A stretch of DNA of 64,000 bases from Mycobacterium dioxanotrophicus (GCF_002157835.1 NZ_CP020809.1:62001-126000); one strand, 5' to 3'; shown: positions 49,089 through 58,702, counted from the stretch's first letter. A program made the numbers and translations. The notes: a model not told the origin generated them from the sequence alone.

Positions 49089-50084
49089 CTAGGAGCGCAA
49101 GGTGTCCGAGGGACTCACGCCGTAGAGCTTTCGGTACTGCGCCGAGAACCGGCCGAGATGGGTGAAGCCCCAGCGGGCTGCGACATCGGCGACCCGGGTG
49201 GTCGACGGATCACCGGCGACGAGGTCGACGTGGGCCCGTCGCAGTCGTTCGGTCCGCACGAATTGGGACGGGGTCGTGCCGATGTGGTGGGCGAATCCGC
49301 GCTGGATGGCCCGGAGGCTGATCCCGACTTCCTGCGCGATCTCGGTGAACGTGAACGATTCGGACAGCCGCGCCATGATGGCGTCCTCGACGAGCTTCAA
49401 CGACTCGGGCGTCGCCACCGAGTCGCCCGAATGCAGTTGCTCGGAGAACTGATGGGTACTCGCGAGGAGGAAGCCGGTCATGAGCGACTGGGCCAGCGGG
49501 TCGGCGACCATCCGGCAGCTGAAGAGCGTGTTGCCGCCGTCGATCTGCCGACGGACGTCGGAGAGCAGGTCCCACCACTCCTTGCCCAGGCCGCGCTCGA
49601 GATTGATCCCGGATGCGAGTTCGAGATCCACCTCGACGGGTTCGCCGAGCAGGGCCGACAACGTCTGTTCCAGGGCGGCGCTGTCGAACTTGACCGCGGT
49701 CATGTGCAGTCGCCTGCTCGCCTTGAGCAGCGCGTCCGCCTCCTTGCGGTACATCGCGCCGTGCTTCGGGGTGATGTGGACCTCCCGCCCGCGCGATCTG
49801 GACGACATCGAGTGCTCGACCGGGACGTTCACGTGGTACCCGTTGGTGATGTGCGGGAAGTCCAGGGAGACCTCGCTGTTGTAGTCCAGTTCACCGATGG
49901 TGATCGGACCGACGTTCTGGACGGTGAGAATCCCCCGGAACTGCTGCTGATTGCGCTCCATCGACGCCTTGTGCGGATAGAAGGCGGTGGTCACCGCCCG
50001 TTCCGACTCCTCCAGCTTCTTCAGCGAGAAGACGGACGACGTCGGTCTGGCCGGCCGCGACGTGCTCGTCGTCGACGTTCCCAT
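49089..50084 (-). CDS. AraC/XylS-family regulator, EthR-like
   Basis: 331 residues. The C-terminal 100 residues form the double helix-turn-helix (FTFTEIAQEVGISLRAIQRGFAHHIG, then VADVAARWGFTHLGRFSAQYRKLYG). The N-terminal half is the AraC-binding-like domain (DUF4197/AraC_binding_2 style) found in regulators of P450 and monooxygenase operons. Order and strand (regulator, then ethD) are those of the eth locus, but the region between holds only about 290 bases. It is named EthR-like from context, not from a sequence comparison. The ATG at 50084 is preferred because no start lies closer to the conserved domain. Confidence 0.85.
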   Translation of the reverse strand: MGTSTTSTSRPARPTSSVFSLKKLEESERAVTTAFYPHKASMERNQQQFRGILTVQNVGPITIGELDYNSEVSLDFPHITNGYHVNVPVEHSMSSRSRGREVHITPKHGAMYRKEADALLKASRRLHMTAVKFDSAALEQTLSALLGEPVEVDLELASGINLERGLGKEWWDLLSDVRRQIDGGNTLFSCRMVADPLAQSLMTGFLLASTHQFSEQLHSGDSVATPESLKLVEDAIMARLSESFTFTEIAQEVGISLRAIQRGFAHHIGTTPSQFVRTERLRRAHVDLVAGDPSTTRVADVAARWGFTHLGRFSAQYRKLYGVSPSDTLRS

Positions 50085-50324
50085 TCAGGCCTCCAAACCA
50101 TCTGGCTCGACGTCGGCCAGGCTGTGACCGATGTCATATCTGTGGGTAACCAGTGTGGGGCATCGCAACAGACGGTGTCTAGCCAGTTCGCGCCCAGTTC
50201 GTATCCACAACGCGTCGGCAGCCGCGAAACAGTCATATCGGTTCCGGCGGAGGGCGATAGGCGTTGTGACCAGCCGGATTGGGTCGAGCGTTGCGAGTGC
50301 GCTACGCTAGCCATCGCCCGTTGA

Positions 50325-50397
50325 GCCCCCGTAGCTCAGGGGATAGAGCGTCTGCCTCCGGAGCAGAAGGCCGCAGGTTCGAATCCTGCCGGGGGCA
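50325..50397 (+). tRNA. tRNA-Arg, anticodon CCG
   Basis: 73 bases form a complete cloverleaf: acceptor GCCCCCG with CGGGGGC, D-arm region GTAGCTCAGGGGATAGAGC, anticodon loop CTCCGGA with CCG, and T-arm CAGGTTCGAATCCTG. No CCA is encoded. tRNA genes are frequent integration sites for mobile elements in actinobacteria. Confidence 0.95.
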
Positions 50398-50407
50398 CAG
50401 TTGAAAA

Positions 50408-50426
50408 CACCGCTTCACGTGCGGTG
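50408..50426 (+). terminator. Hairpin just after tRNA-Arg
   Basis: CACCGC (50408-50413) and GCGGTG (50421-50426) form a 6-bp stem with a 7-base loop 11 bases after the tRNA. There is no T-run, as is common for actinobacterial terminators. Confidence 0.5.
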
Positions 50427-50492
50427 ATGCCAAATCTCATCTCTGTCAGTTGTCGGTGCCGGTCGGTTCGTTGTCACGCGATGTCACAACTG

Positions 50493-50858
50493 TCACTTAG
50501 CTGGGACCCAGCCGTCCCACCAGTCGCCGAACTCGAGGGTGACGCGTGGGGAAGCGTCCTGACTGATGACCGCACGGAAGTGTTCCTGCCAGCCCCACCA
50601 TGCGTTGATCGGGAAGATGTAGCCTCCCCAACTTAGGTTGTAGTTCGGATTGGGAACGCGCTGGTCGTGGTTCTCGGGTGCGAAGACGGCGACGCCGAGC
50701 AACCCGAGCACTGCGGAAGCCGACAGTCGGAGCTTTCCGCGGCTGCCTTCGAACAACGCGATGCCATTGACGTACGGAGTCAATTCGAAGCCATCGGGGA
50801 GTTCGTCGCCATGGCCGTGCGTGCAGCGGTGGATGCCATACAAGAGATCGGCGATGTG
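50493..50858 (-). pseudogene. Hypothetical protein, N-terminus removed by Tn copy 3
   Basis: About 120 residues on the minus strand, running from the left inverted repeat of copy 3 (which supplies a spurious TTG start) to a stop at 50493-50495. Visible features are a C-x-H-x-H cluster (RCTHGHGDE), a hydrophobic strand (SASAVLGLLGVAVFA) and a Trp-rich end (INAWWGWQEHF, GDWWDGW). No family recognised. The native start lies on the lost side of the junction. Confidence 0.5.
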
Positions 50859-50954
50859 GGGGTCGAGGAGCAAAACCCGCCCAATCCGGCGCTAAGCGAT
50901 GAACATCGAGCGGTGACGTCGGCGGCGTGGACCTACAGGTGATTTCATGTCGGC

Positions 50955-53900
50955 ATGACCGATGAGGGCGGCTACGGCCGGTTCGGGGCGTTGTCCCGTG
51001 TTGAGCTGGAACGGTTTTTCTACCTCGATGACGAGGACCGGAAGCTGATCGCTGGTCGGCGTCGTGACTACAACCGGTTGGGGTTCGCCCTTCAGATCGT
51101 GACAGTCCGCCAACTCGGAATGTTTTTGGCTGATCCGCTCGATGCGCCCCTGGAGCTGGTCGACTATCTCGCCGAGCAGTTGGGTATCGAGGACTCCTCG
51201 TGTGTGAAGCAGTACACCGAGCGGAAGAAAACCAAACTCGAACACGCTTGGGAGATCCAGCGCGAGTACGGCTTGAGTTCCTATGCTGAGGTCGAGGCGG
51301 AGTTGGCGGCGTGGGTCGCCGATCAGGCGTGGGTCACCGGCGATGGGCCGAAAGCGATATTCGCCAGTGCGGTCGACTGGTTACGTGAACATCAGGCGCT
51401 GCTTCCCGGTCCCCGCACTCTGGTACGTGTGGTGACCGACGGGCGACAGGCCGCTGATCAGCGGTTGTGGAGTCAGCTGACCGATCAACTCACTGCTGGT
51501 TCTGCTTCGGCGCTACTGGCGTTGCTCGATGTACCCGAGGGCAAACGTCGTGTCAGCGAACTGGAGCGGCTTCGCCGGGGCGTGTTCCGGACCAGCTCGA
51601 AGGGTATGCTCGACGCCCTGGAACGGTTGACCGACCTCATCGGGCTGGGCGGGCAATCACTGGATGTGTCGATGGTTCCGCAGCGTCGAGTGATCGCACT
51701 GGCCACCTACGGGCTATCGAGTAAGGCCCCTACATTGCGGCGCATCGAGCCCGCCGCAATCGCCTGGCGGTGCTGGTCGCCACGGTGAAAGTGCTGTCGA
51801 ACAGGGCAACTGATGACGTGCTCGAGTTGTTCGATCTTTTGATGGTCACGAACCTGATGTCGAAGGCCGAACGTGAGTCACGCGATGAGAAGCTGCGCCG
51901 ATACCCACGCGTCTCACGTCATGCAGGCAAGCTCTCGGCAGCGGTCAAGATGCTGTTGGAGATGAGTGAGGTCGAGCCGAACCTCAGCGTCAACATGCTG
52001 TGGGATCTGATCGAGAACATCGCGACCAAAAGTGAGCTGCGCGCGTCGGTAGCGGTGATCGACGAGTTGGTGCCGGTCGATGACGCGGAACTCGATGGGC
52101 AGCGCCTGGAAGAGTTGGCGGGACGCTTGGCCACGGTCCGGGTGTTCCTGCCCCGGCTGATGAACACCGTGACGTTCGGAGCGACCGCGGACGGTGCGGC
52201 GGTACTGGCAGCGATGAAGACCCTCGGTGAGCTGATGTCGACGAAGTCGAAACTACCCGCGAGCTGGCTCGATGCCCGCCAGATCGACCATGATCTCATC
52301 GGTGGCGGCTGGAAGAGGCTGGTCTATCGCGATCCTCGGCCACCGGAGACGGTCGACCGCGCCGCCTACACCTTGTGCCTACTGGAGCAGTTCCATCGAC
52401 ATCTCAAGTATCGCAACATCTTTGCCCCGCACTCGACGCGATGGCGTGACCCTCGAGCCCAGCTGCTGGTCGGGCAAGCATGGGATCGCTCCCGCGAGGC
52501 CGGGATGAACGCGTTGAACCTACCGGGCGATCCGGCACCGCTGCTCGCCGAGCATGCCGCCACGATGGACACTGCCTACCGTGAGGTCGCCGCGAGGTTG
52601 GACAGTGACGGTCCGGCGAGCGTCGGCGAGGACGGGCGTCTCCACCTCGCCTCGCTGAAAGCAGAACCGGACCCGCCGTCGCTGGTCGATCTACGTCGCC
52701 GGGTCCAGACAATGTTGCCCGAGGTCGACCTGCCCGAGCTGGTCTTGGAAGTCATGTCCTGGGTGCCCCGGTTCACCGAGTCGTTCACCCACGCCTCCGG
52801 CAACGGTGCCCGCGTCGCCGATCTCGGATTGTCGGTCGCGGCCGTACTGTGCGCGCACGCGATGAACGTGGGTTTCACACCGGTGACCAGCCCTGGTGTT
52901 CACGCGCTGACCCGTGACCGTCTGCACCATGTCGACCAGAACTACGTTCGCGTGGAGACGTTGACTGCGGCCAACGTCGAGCTGGTAGAGGCCCAGTCCG
53001 AGATCGAATTGGCGCAGCTGTGGGGTGGTGGGCTACTCGCCTCGGTGGACGGTATGCGGTTCGTGGTTCCGGTCCGCACCATCCACGCGAGACCGAACCC
53101 GAAGTACTTCGGCCGTAAGCGCGGGATCACCTGGTTGAACATGCTCAACGACCAGTCCGCCGGGCTGGCGGCCAAGGTCGTGTCCGGGACGCCCCGCGAC
53201 TCCCTGAACTTCATCGATGTGGTGCAGCTTCAGCAGGGCGGAAAAGCTCCCGACGAGATCGTCACCGACACCGGCTCCTACAGCGACATCGTGTTCGGTC
53301 TGATGCACCTGATCGGCAAGAGATACCGGCCGCAGTTAGCGAATCTGCCCGATCAGCGGTTATGGCGGTTCGACCGGTCCGCGGACTACGGGCCACTCAA
53401 CCAGGCCGCTCGGGTCACATCGACACCGACAAGATCGCCGCGCACTGGGAGGACATGTGCCGAGTTGCAGTGTCGATCAACGAGTGTGAGGTCTCCGCTC
53501 ACGACGTCACCCGGATGATCTCCCGGACGGGAAACCTACCCCCTTGGGTCAAGCGATCGCCCATTATGGGCGGATCTTCAAAACCCTGCACATCCTGCGC
53601 CTGGCCGACGACGAACCGTACCGCAGGGAAGGCAAGATTCAGGCCAATCTCGGAGAAGGGCGTCACGACCTGGCGCGCCGGATCTACCACGGAAAGAAGG
53701 GGGAGATGACCCGTACCTACTACGAAGGCATGGAAGATCAACTCTCCGCACTGGGGTTGGTGCTCAACTGCACAGTTCTGTGGAATACGTTATACACCAA
53801 CCGCGCTCTGGAACAGCTACGCGCGCAGGGCTATCCGGTGCTCGACGCCGACGCGCAGCGACTATCGGCGTTTATCCGCACCCACATCGGTATCGACGGC

Positions 53901-53978
53901 CACTACGCCTTCCACTTACCAGACCTCGGTGGAACACACCGGCCGCTGCGCGATCCCGATGCCCACGAGAGCGATTGA
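50955..53978 (+). pseudogene. tnpA: Tn3-family transposase TnpA, copy 3, three single-base deletions
   Basis: 3024 bases against 3027 in the reconstructed gene. One base is missing near each of 51753, 53410 and 53524, all in C or G runs. The first two lesions are shared with copy 1; the third is unique. Otherwise the sequence is the same as the other copies. Confidence 0.93.
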
Positions 53979-54450
53979 CGGTGCGACTCACTGCGCCGAT
54001 CACCGCCCTGGCCGACGCGCCGCCGGATCGCTCTCGGCCTGAAAGCGCCGTAGCCCATCGTCGGAGATTCTTGCGTACTCGACAAGGCCTCGCACCGACA
54101 TCTGACCCGACAGCGTCATCAACACCGGCATCGACGCGCCATCCTCGGCCGCATGCGTCAGCCGTGAATGCCGTAGTTGGTGCAGCGTGTACGGGCCGTC
54201 GTCGTAGTGGACGGTGTGGCCTTCGAACATCTCGGCCGCGCGCCGATAAGACAGCCGTGCCCGCCCCGTCGACGAGTCGACATCGCGTGCAGCCACGGAC
54301 GATCGGGCTTTTCGGGCGGTGAGGAACAGTGGACCGCTCGTGCGGTCGGCCAGCATCCGCGGCAACAGGCGCGCGGTAGCGCTCTGCCACGCGACGAGTG
54401 AACCACCCTGGGGCTGGTGGAGACTGTGATCTCACCAGGAGAATGCAGAT

Positions 54451-54777
54451 ATGGGTGCACCAAGGAAGTTCGATGCTGAGACGCGGGAGCGGGCAGTTCG
54501 GATGTATCGCGACCGGCTCAAGGAGTACGGCGAGCCGAAAGTAACGGCCCGTAAGCACGTCGGGGCTCTGCTCGATATCAACCCGGCGACGATCCGAAAC
54601 TGGATCGAGAAGAACGATCCGGCCACCGAGGCACACGGGCCCGTCGCAGGAGTTGACCGCGACGAGGAGTTGAAGGCGCTACGGCGTGAGAACTCCGAAT
54701 TGCGAAGAGCCAACGAGATTCTCAAGACAGCGTCAGCGTTTTTCGCAGCGGCGGAGGTCGACCGCCGACTTCGGTGA
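54451..54777 (+). CDS. Nested IS3 OrfA, copy 3, intact
   Basis: 108 residues, identical in layout to copy 2, ending at the GTGA overlap with OrfB. Confidence 0.9.
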   Translation: MGAPRKFDAETRERAVRMYRDRLKEYGEPKVTARKHVGALLDINPATIRNWIEKNDPATEAHGPVAGVDRDEELKALRRENSELRRANEILKTASAFFAAAEVDRRLR

Positions 54778-55710
54778 TCGTCGAGTACATCGACGAATAC
54801 CGCCACCTTTTCGGGTCGACCCGATCTGCACCGTACTCAAAGAGCACGGCATCAAGATCGCCCCGTCCACCTACTACGCCGCCAAGAAACGCGGCACCGT
54901 CTCCGCAGCGGCACTGGAAGAGGCGTACGCCACGAACACCGTTCACGGGTTCTTCGTGGCAAACAGACGCCTCTACGGAGCCAAGAAAATCTGGCATGCA
55001 ATGAAACGCGCTGGTCACGAGATCGGCCGCGATCAGGTCGCTCGGTTGATGACGATCTGCGGAGCAGAGGGTGTTGTCCGCGGACGCCGGCGTACGGTGA
55101 CCACCGAACGCGATGATCGTGCCCCTCGACATCCGGATCTGATTGCCCGGCAGTGGGGCGCGCCGACTCAACCGGACCAGTGGTGGGTTGCCGATTTTAC
55201 TTATTGCTGGACGTTGGTTGGTTTCGTGTACACCTCGTTCGTGGTCGATGTGTTCTCCCGCCGGATTCTCGGGTGGAGGGTCATGACGACGAAGGCGACG
55301 CCGCTGGTGTCGGGTGTACTCGAGCAAGCATTGTTCACACGTCGCCGGTCCGACTTCGCGTTCACTGCAACGGGTTTGGTCCATCACTCGGACGCGGTTC
55401 CCAGTATACGTCTCTGGCGTTCACCGAGGCGTTGATCGAATCCGGCATCGCTGGATCGATCGGCAGCGTCGGCGACGCGCTCGACAATGCGTTGATGGAA
55501 TCGACGATCGGGTTGTACAAGACCGAGCTGATCGACCGGCAGAAGTCGTGGAGCGGGCGCAGCGAGGTCGAGCGCGAGACGGCTTCCTGGGTGCATTGGT
55601 TCAACACCAGCCGCCTGCACTCCTCGATCGGATACCAACCGCCCATCGACTACGAAAACGAGTACCGTCAACAACGCTCGACAGCCACCTCCGACCGCGA
55701 CGTGGCTTGA
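54774..55710 (+). pseudogene. Nested IS3 OrfB, copy 3, two single-base deletions
   Basis: A G is missing near 54812 (TTTTCGGG versus TTTTCGGGG) and another near 55395 in the DAGSQYTS region. The middle and end segments are intact in their own frames. Confidence 0.87.
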
Positions 55711-56355
55711 ACCAGGTCTCCATCAGATCCAGGGTGGTTCAGAGTTCGCGTGCCCCGCCCTTGCGTGTCACCTCCGCGCAGCGGTTCGCTGTGTCGAGGT
55801 CGGGCACATCCAGCATCAACACCTCCTCGGCACGCGCCGCGGATTCGTAGAGCATGTGCCATAACACCTGTTCCCTCTGGGCCGCATCCGATCCCAAGAT
55901 CTCGGTGACCCGATCCTTGCTCAACGCCCTACTGGTGTCCGGCGGTGCGGGCCGCGTTCGCAACCGCACTAACGGATCGCCGGCCAACCACTGCTGATCG
56001 CGCCAATATGCGCACGCCGACCCCAGCGCAGTCAATCGGATGTTAAACGTCTTCGCCGACTTGCCACCCCACACGAAGGTGAACCAGCCACTGACCCGAT
56101 CCGGCTCCGAGCCCAGCAACGCCACATTCGTATCCGCCCGAAGTCGACCACCAACCGATTCAGCGCCGCCGCGTAGGTTGCGCGGGTGTTCGACACCATA
56201 ATCGTCGCCAAGTAGATCTGTACTGCATCGGCCAGCCGCACATCACTCGCCGACGTCGACAACCTGTGAACCCGCCCCATGTCATCAACCTCGAACTACT
56301 ACCGCGCACAGGTTCTCGAGTCGCCCGACTGGGGCGCATCGACCCGTTATCCGAT

Positions 56356-56380
56356 CGCACATAGTATGACACTATGTGCG
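56356..56380. other. Candidate recombination site (perfect palindrome), copy 3
   Basis: Identical to the palindromes in copies 1 and 2, with 10-base arms and ATGAC spacer. Confidence 0.6.
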
Positions 56381-56424
56381 GTAAATCCTTAGCGCCGGAT
56401 TGGGCGGGTTTGCTCCTCGACCCC

Positions 56425-56601
56425 CTGCACCTCGCCGATCAGTCGTTTCTGCCGACCGTGCCCGCGTTCGGACCCGCCATCGTCGTGGCCGCCGTGGTGA
56501 TGTTCGGTGCGATGCGCGATCGGCGTAAACGGGATGGCCGGACTCTTACGGGGCACGCTGACTCACCTGGCCATGATGGGCGTAACCGTGACAGCGCATA
56601 G
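56425..56601 (+). pseudogene. C-terminal fragment of a membrane protein, cut by Tn copy 3
   Basis: The frame emerges from the right inverted repeat and reads DQSFLPTVPAFGPAIVVAAVVM, a single transmembrane helix, then a basic cytoplasmic end (RDRRKRDGR). It overlaps the start of the lipoprotein fragment that follows, as neighbouring genes of one operon would. The family is unknown. Confidence 0.5.
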
Positions 56602-56819
56602 GACACTCAAGGCATTGACCGCAGTGGCACTGCTCACCGCCGGCTGCGTCGACCCGACACCCTCGGATGCCGCGTCGACTGCGCCGGCCTCCAGCCCTCC
56701 TGCGCTCTCCGATGAGCAGTCAGATCTCGCAACTGATCATCGACGTCACCCTCTCAGGCGGAATCGTCACACCGACAAACGCTGATTTGCAGGCAAAGGT
56801 AAAGGAACGGCGATGCTGA
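56588..56819 (+). pseudogene. Lipoprotein with cupredoxin-like start, truncated by an IS630 remnant
   Basis: A GTG (or an ATG 15 bases earlier) begins a signal peptide with the lipobox LLTAGC. After an Ala/Ser/Pro-rich linker, the continuation with family-like sequence (IIDVTLSGGIVTPTNADLQA) lies in a shifted frame from about 56725. Sequences of this type precede cupredoxin-like domains in actinobacterial lipoproteins. The frame stops at 56817-56819, where the IS630-type sequence begins, so the main domain is missing. Confidence 0.5.
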
Positions 56820-57023
56820 ACGGGCAAACCGATCCCGCCACTTGATCACTGTCGGGCGAGACACTCCCATCTGCCGCGCTGCACCTGAGGTGCCGGCGCC
56901 ATCAGCGACCGCCAACACGATCCGTACCCGTTCGACATGGCCGGGCGATGCGGTCGAGGACCGCGCCCACGACTCCAACGTCGCACGAACTTCAGGACTG
57001 ATCACCAACGCAGGTGACGGCAT
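56820..57023 (-). pseudogene. IS630-family transposase, N-terminal remnant
   Basis: The minus strand reads VISPEVRATLESWARSSTAS, then VRIVLAVADGAGTSGAARQMGVSRPTVIKWRDRF, the helix-turn-helix of IS630 transposases. The frame then enters the lipoprotein fragment; no DDE domain is left. The preserved N-terminus and the missing rest suggest a deletion. Confidence 0.75.
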
Positions 57024-57191
57024 ACACCATCATCCCACGCTGTAAACTAATGAATGACGCACGACACTAGCTCAAGCCGACGCTGACGGCCTGCAGCGAC
57101 TCAGCCAGATGTTGGTGGCCAGGACGTCAAGGGCCCTGACTGTCAGTACAAGCCTCGGGTGATTGCTCTCGGCTTTGGCGTGCGGTCGAGA

Positions 57192-58046
57192 TTACTGGCG
57201 GTAGTGCCGTTCGTCGGTCACTTCCAGCGCGCCACTTGGGTTCCTGCCCAGGATGCTGACATGGACGTGCGGGATCTCGCCGGATTGGGCTGTGTCGATG
57301 AATTGCATTGCGTGGGTAGTGCATACGGAAACTCCGGCGTTCGTGTAGCAGATATCGATGGCATCGGCCGGTGTGAATCGCCCCCCGAACGGGTCGGCGT
57401 TGTTGACCCAGAGTTGCCGGCCCTGCCACCACCGGGCCAGGGCCTGCTCGTGGGCGCCGGCCTGTCCGATGTCGACTCCATACACCTCGATATCGGTGTA
57501 TTCGGAGTCGGCGAGTTCACGAAAGATCCTCGGCCCCTGCCCATCCCAAGTGAGCGTGCCCTCGACGACGATGTTCTCTTTGCGGATGATGCACAGTCGT
57601 CGAATCTGGTCGGCCAGCTTCACCGATTCGAGGTGTACGAGCGCGGCAAGTTCGCGAGGTGCCAGTGCGTGACCGTCGGCAAGAATCACGGCTCGTAGGT
57701 GGTCATAGATGCCATCGTCGAGGGCCTGCTCGATGAGGTAGTCCTTGATGATGTCGGCGTCGATCACGCGGTAGTCGCCCAGATCAGGGACGACGGTGCG
57801 CAACATCGAGCTTTTTCCCGAACCTGGCGCGCCAGCGGTGACGATCGCTGAGCGGCCATCACGGCGGGGATTCTCGCGGGCGAGATACCTGTCAATGAGG
57901 TGTTTGTGCAACTGCGCGCGGCGGACATCGGTGGCGTACCGGTATTCAGTGCATTCGGCGGCCTCCCGATGTAGCGGTCCGCCTGCCACCGATCGGGTGG
58001 TGAGCTGTTCGGCTACTGCAGCGCGCAGGTCAGCCTCCGAGGCCAC
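57192..58046 (-). CDS. Zeta-type toxin (P-loop kinase)
   Basis: About 284 residues from a GTG at 58046 that overlaps the upstream partner gene by 17 bases; the longer frame upstream is antisense-like. Walker A is TAGAPGSGKSSML at about residue 80, followed by VIDADIIKDYL (the Asp region of zeta toxins) and IVVEGTLTWDG (the E-G-T-L segment typical of the family). The C-terminal part contains VNNADPFGGRF and PHVHVSILG. Zeta toxins phosphorylate UDP-N-acetylglucosamine-type substrates and poison cell-wall synthesis. The adjacent HTH protein is the probable antitoxin. Confidence 0.8.
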   Translation of the reverse strand: MASEADLRAAVAEQLTTRSVAGGPLHREAAECTEYRYATDVRRAQLHKHLIDRYLARENPRRDGRSAIVTAGAPGSGKSSMLRTVVPDLGDYRVIDADIIKDYLIEQALDDGIYDHLRAVILADGHALAPRELAALVHLESVKLADQIRRLCIIRKENIVVEGTLTWDGQGPRIFRELADSEYTDIEVYGVDIGQAGAHEQALARWWQGRQLWVNNADPFGGRFTPADAIDICYTNAGVSVCTTHAMQFIDTAQSGEIPHVHVSILGRNPSGALEVTDERHYRQ

Positions 58047-58497
58047 TGCCCATGCTCTTGAGGTGGCGGGCGGCCAGGGCTTGGAACTCGTCGTCGCTGA
58101 GCAAGCCTCGGTAAAAGGCCATCTCGATCTCGTCCCAGTCGCCGGTAGCGTAGGCGTCAGTGGCGACACCATCGATACGTACGACACCTCCGAAGGAGTA
58201 TCTCCAGTTAAGGAGCCTGTCCATCATGTCTTTGGTGTTGATGAGTCCGGCGGCGCGGCGATCGATGATCTCAGCGGGTCTTTCCTCGAGCAGCGCGGGG
58301 TCCTCGGTGAGGCGGCGCAGGATGCGCTGGACGGTGGCCTGCGAATGGATGCCCACGATGTCGCTGATCTGCCGCTGCGAGAGCCCCGCATGGTTGGCGG
58401 CCTGGTAGATGGCGCGCTCTAGCTCACGCTCATCGATGCGTTGCCGTGCGGCTCTGGCCGTCAGCCGCTGCTGGGCGTCGGCGACGTCAGTCGACAT
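58030..58497 (-). CDS. HTH protein, probable antitoxin of the zeta-type toxin
   Basis: 155 residues from the ATG at 58497. The N-terminal half has a helix-turn-helix (LSQRQISDIVGIHSQATVQRILRRL); the C-terminal half has the segments RLLNWRYSFGG and GDWDEIEMAFYRGLLSDDEFQAL. The stop overlaps the toxin start by 17 bases, which fits tight co-translation of a toxin-antitoxin pair. It is not an epsilon antitoxin. A palindrome just upstream of its start (58513-58529) may be its own operator. The antitoxin role is inferred from position. Confidence 0.65.
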   Translation of the reverse strand: MSTDVADAQQRLTARAARQRIDERELERAIYQAANHAGLSQRQISDIVGIHSQATVQRILRRLTEDPALLEERPAEIIDRRAAGLINTKDMMDRLLNWRYSFGGVVRIDGVATDAYATGDWDEIEMAFYRGLLSDDEFQALAARHLKSMGSGLGG

Positions 58498-58512
58498 GAC
58501 CCTCACCTCCCA

Positions 58513-58529
58513 TGATTCATTTTGAATCA
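58513..58529. promoter_or_regulatory. Palindromic operator candidate of the TA pair
   Basis: TGATTCA and TGAATCA flank the spacer TTT, 16 bases before the antitoxin start. An exact 7-base palindrome here suits autorepression by the HTH antitoxin. It lies in the 205-base region shared with the divergent CBASS operon, so it could affect both. Confidence 0.5.
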
Positions 58530-58702
58530 CATTCGAGTCTACGGTGAGGACACGCTCTGCGCCACGACGGGGCCGACGACAGCCTTCCGCCGGGCCATCG
58601 GTGAGCGTTCTGCAGTCGGTACGAGCGCGTCGCACGCGTCGGCGATGGACGCGGCCACGCAGCACTTATGGTGGTTCCACACCTAGAAGGCCGAGGATCC
58701 CG

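Larger units (their letters stand above)
54399..55741 (+). mobile_element. IS3-family element nested in the recombinase gene (copy 3)
   Basis: Same inverted repeats and GAG duplication as in copies 1 and 2. Confidence 0.93.
54000..56280 (-). pseudogene. Tyrosine recombinase (TnpI-like), copy 3, split by IS3
   Basis: Parts are 55742-56280 (N-terminal) and 54000-54398 (C-terminal). A C is missing near 56138 compared with copies 1 and 2, which shifts the frame after the first 50 residues. The IS3 break is at the same codon as in the other copies. Confidence 0.87.
50859..56424 (+). mobile_element. Tn3-family transposon, copy 3 (5566 bp)
   Basis: Same inverted repeats, gene order and nested IS3 as copies 1 and 2, in the same orientation. 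Flanks are ATGTG on the left and CTGCA on the right, so again no duplication. Confidence 0.93.

Noticed and set aside
49158..50324. 388-residue plus-strand frame over the AraC gene
   Set aside because: It is the antisense of the AraC coding sequence and continues into the intergenic region before the tRNA; no domain features.
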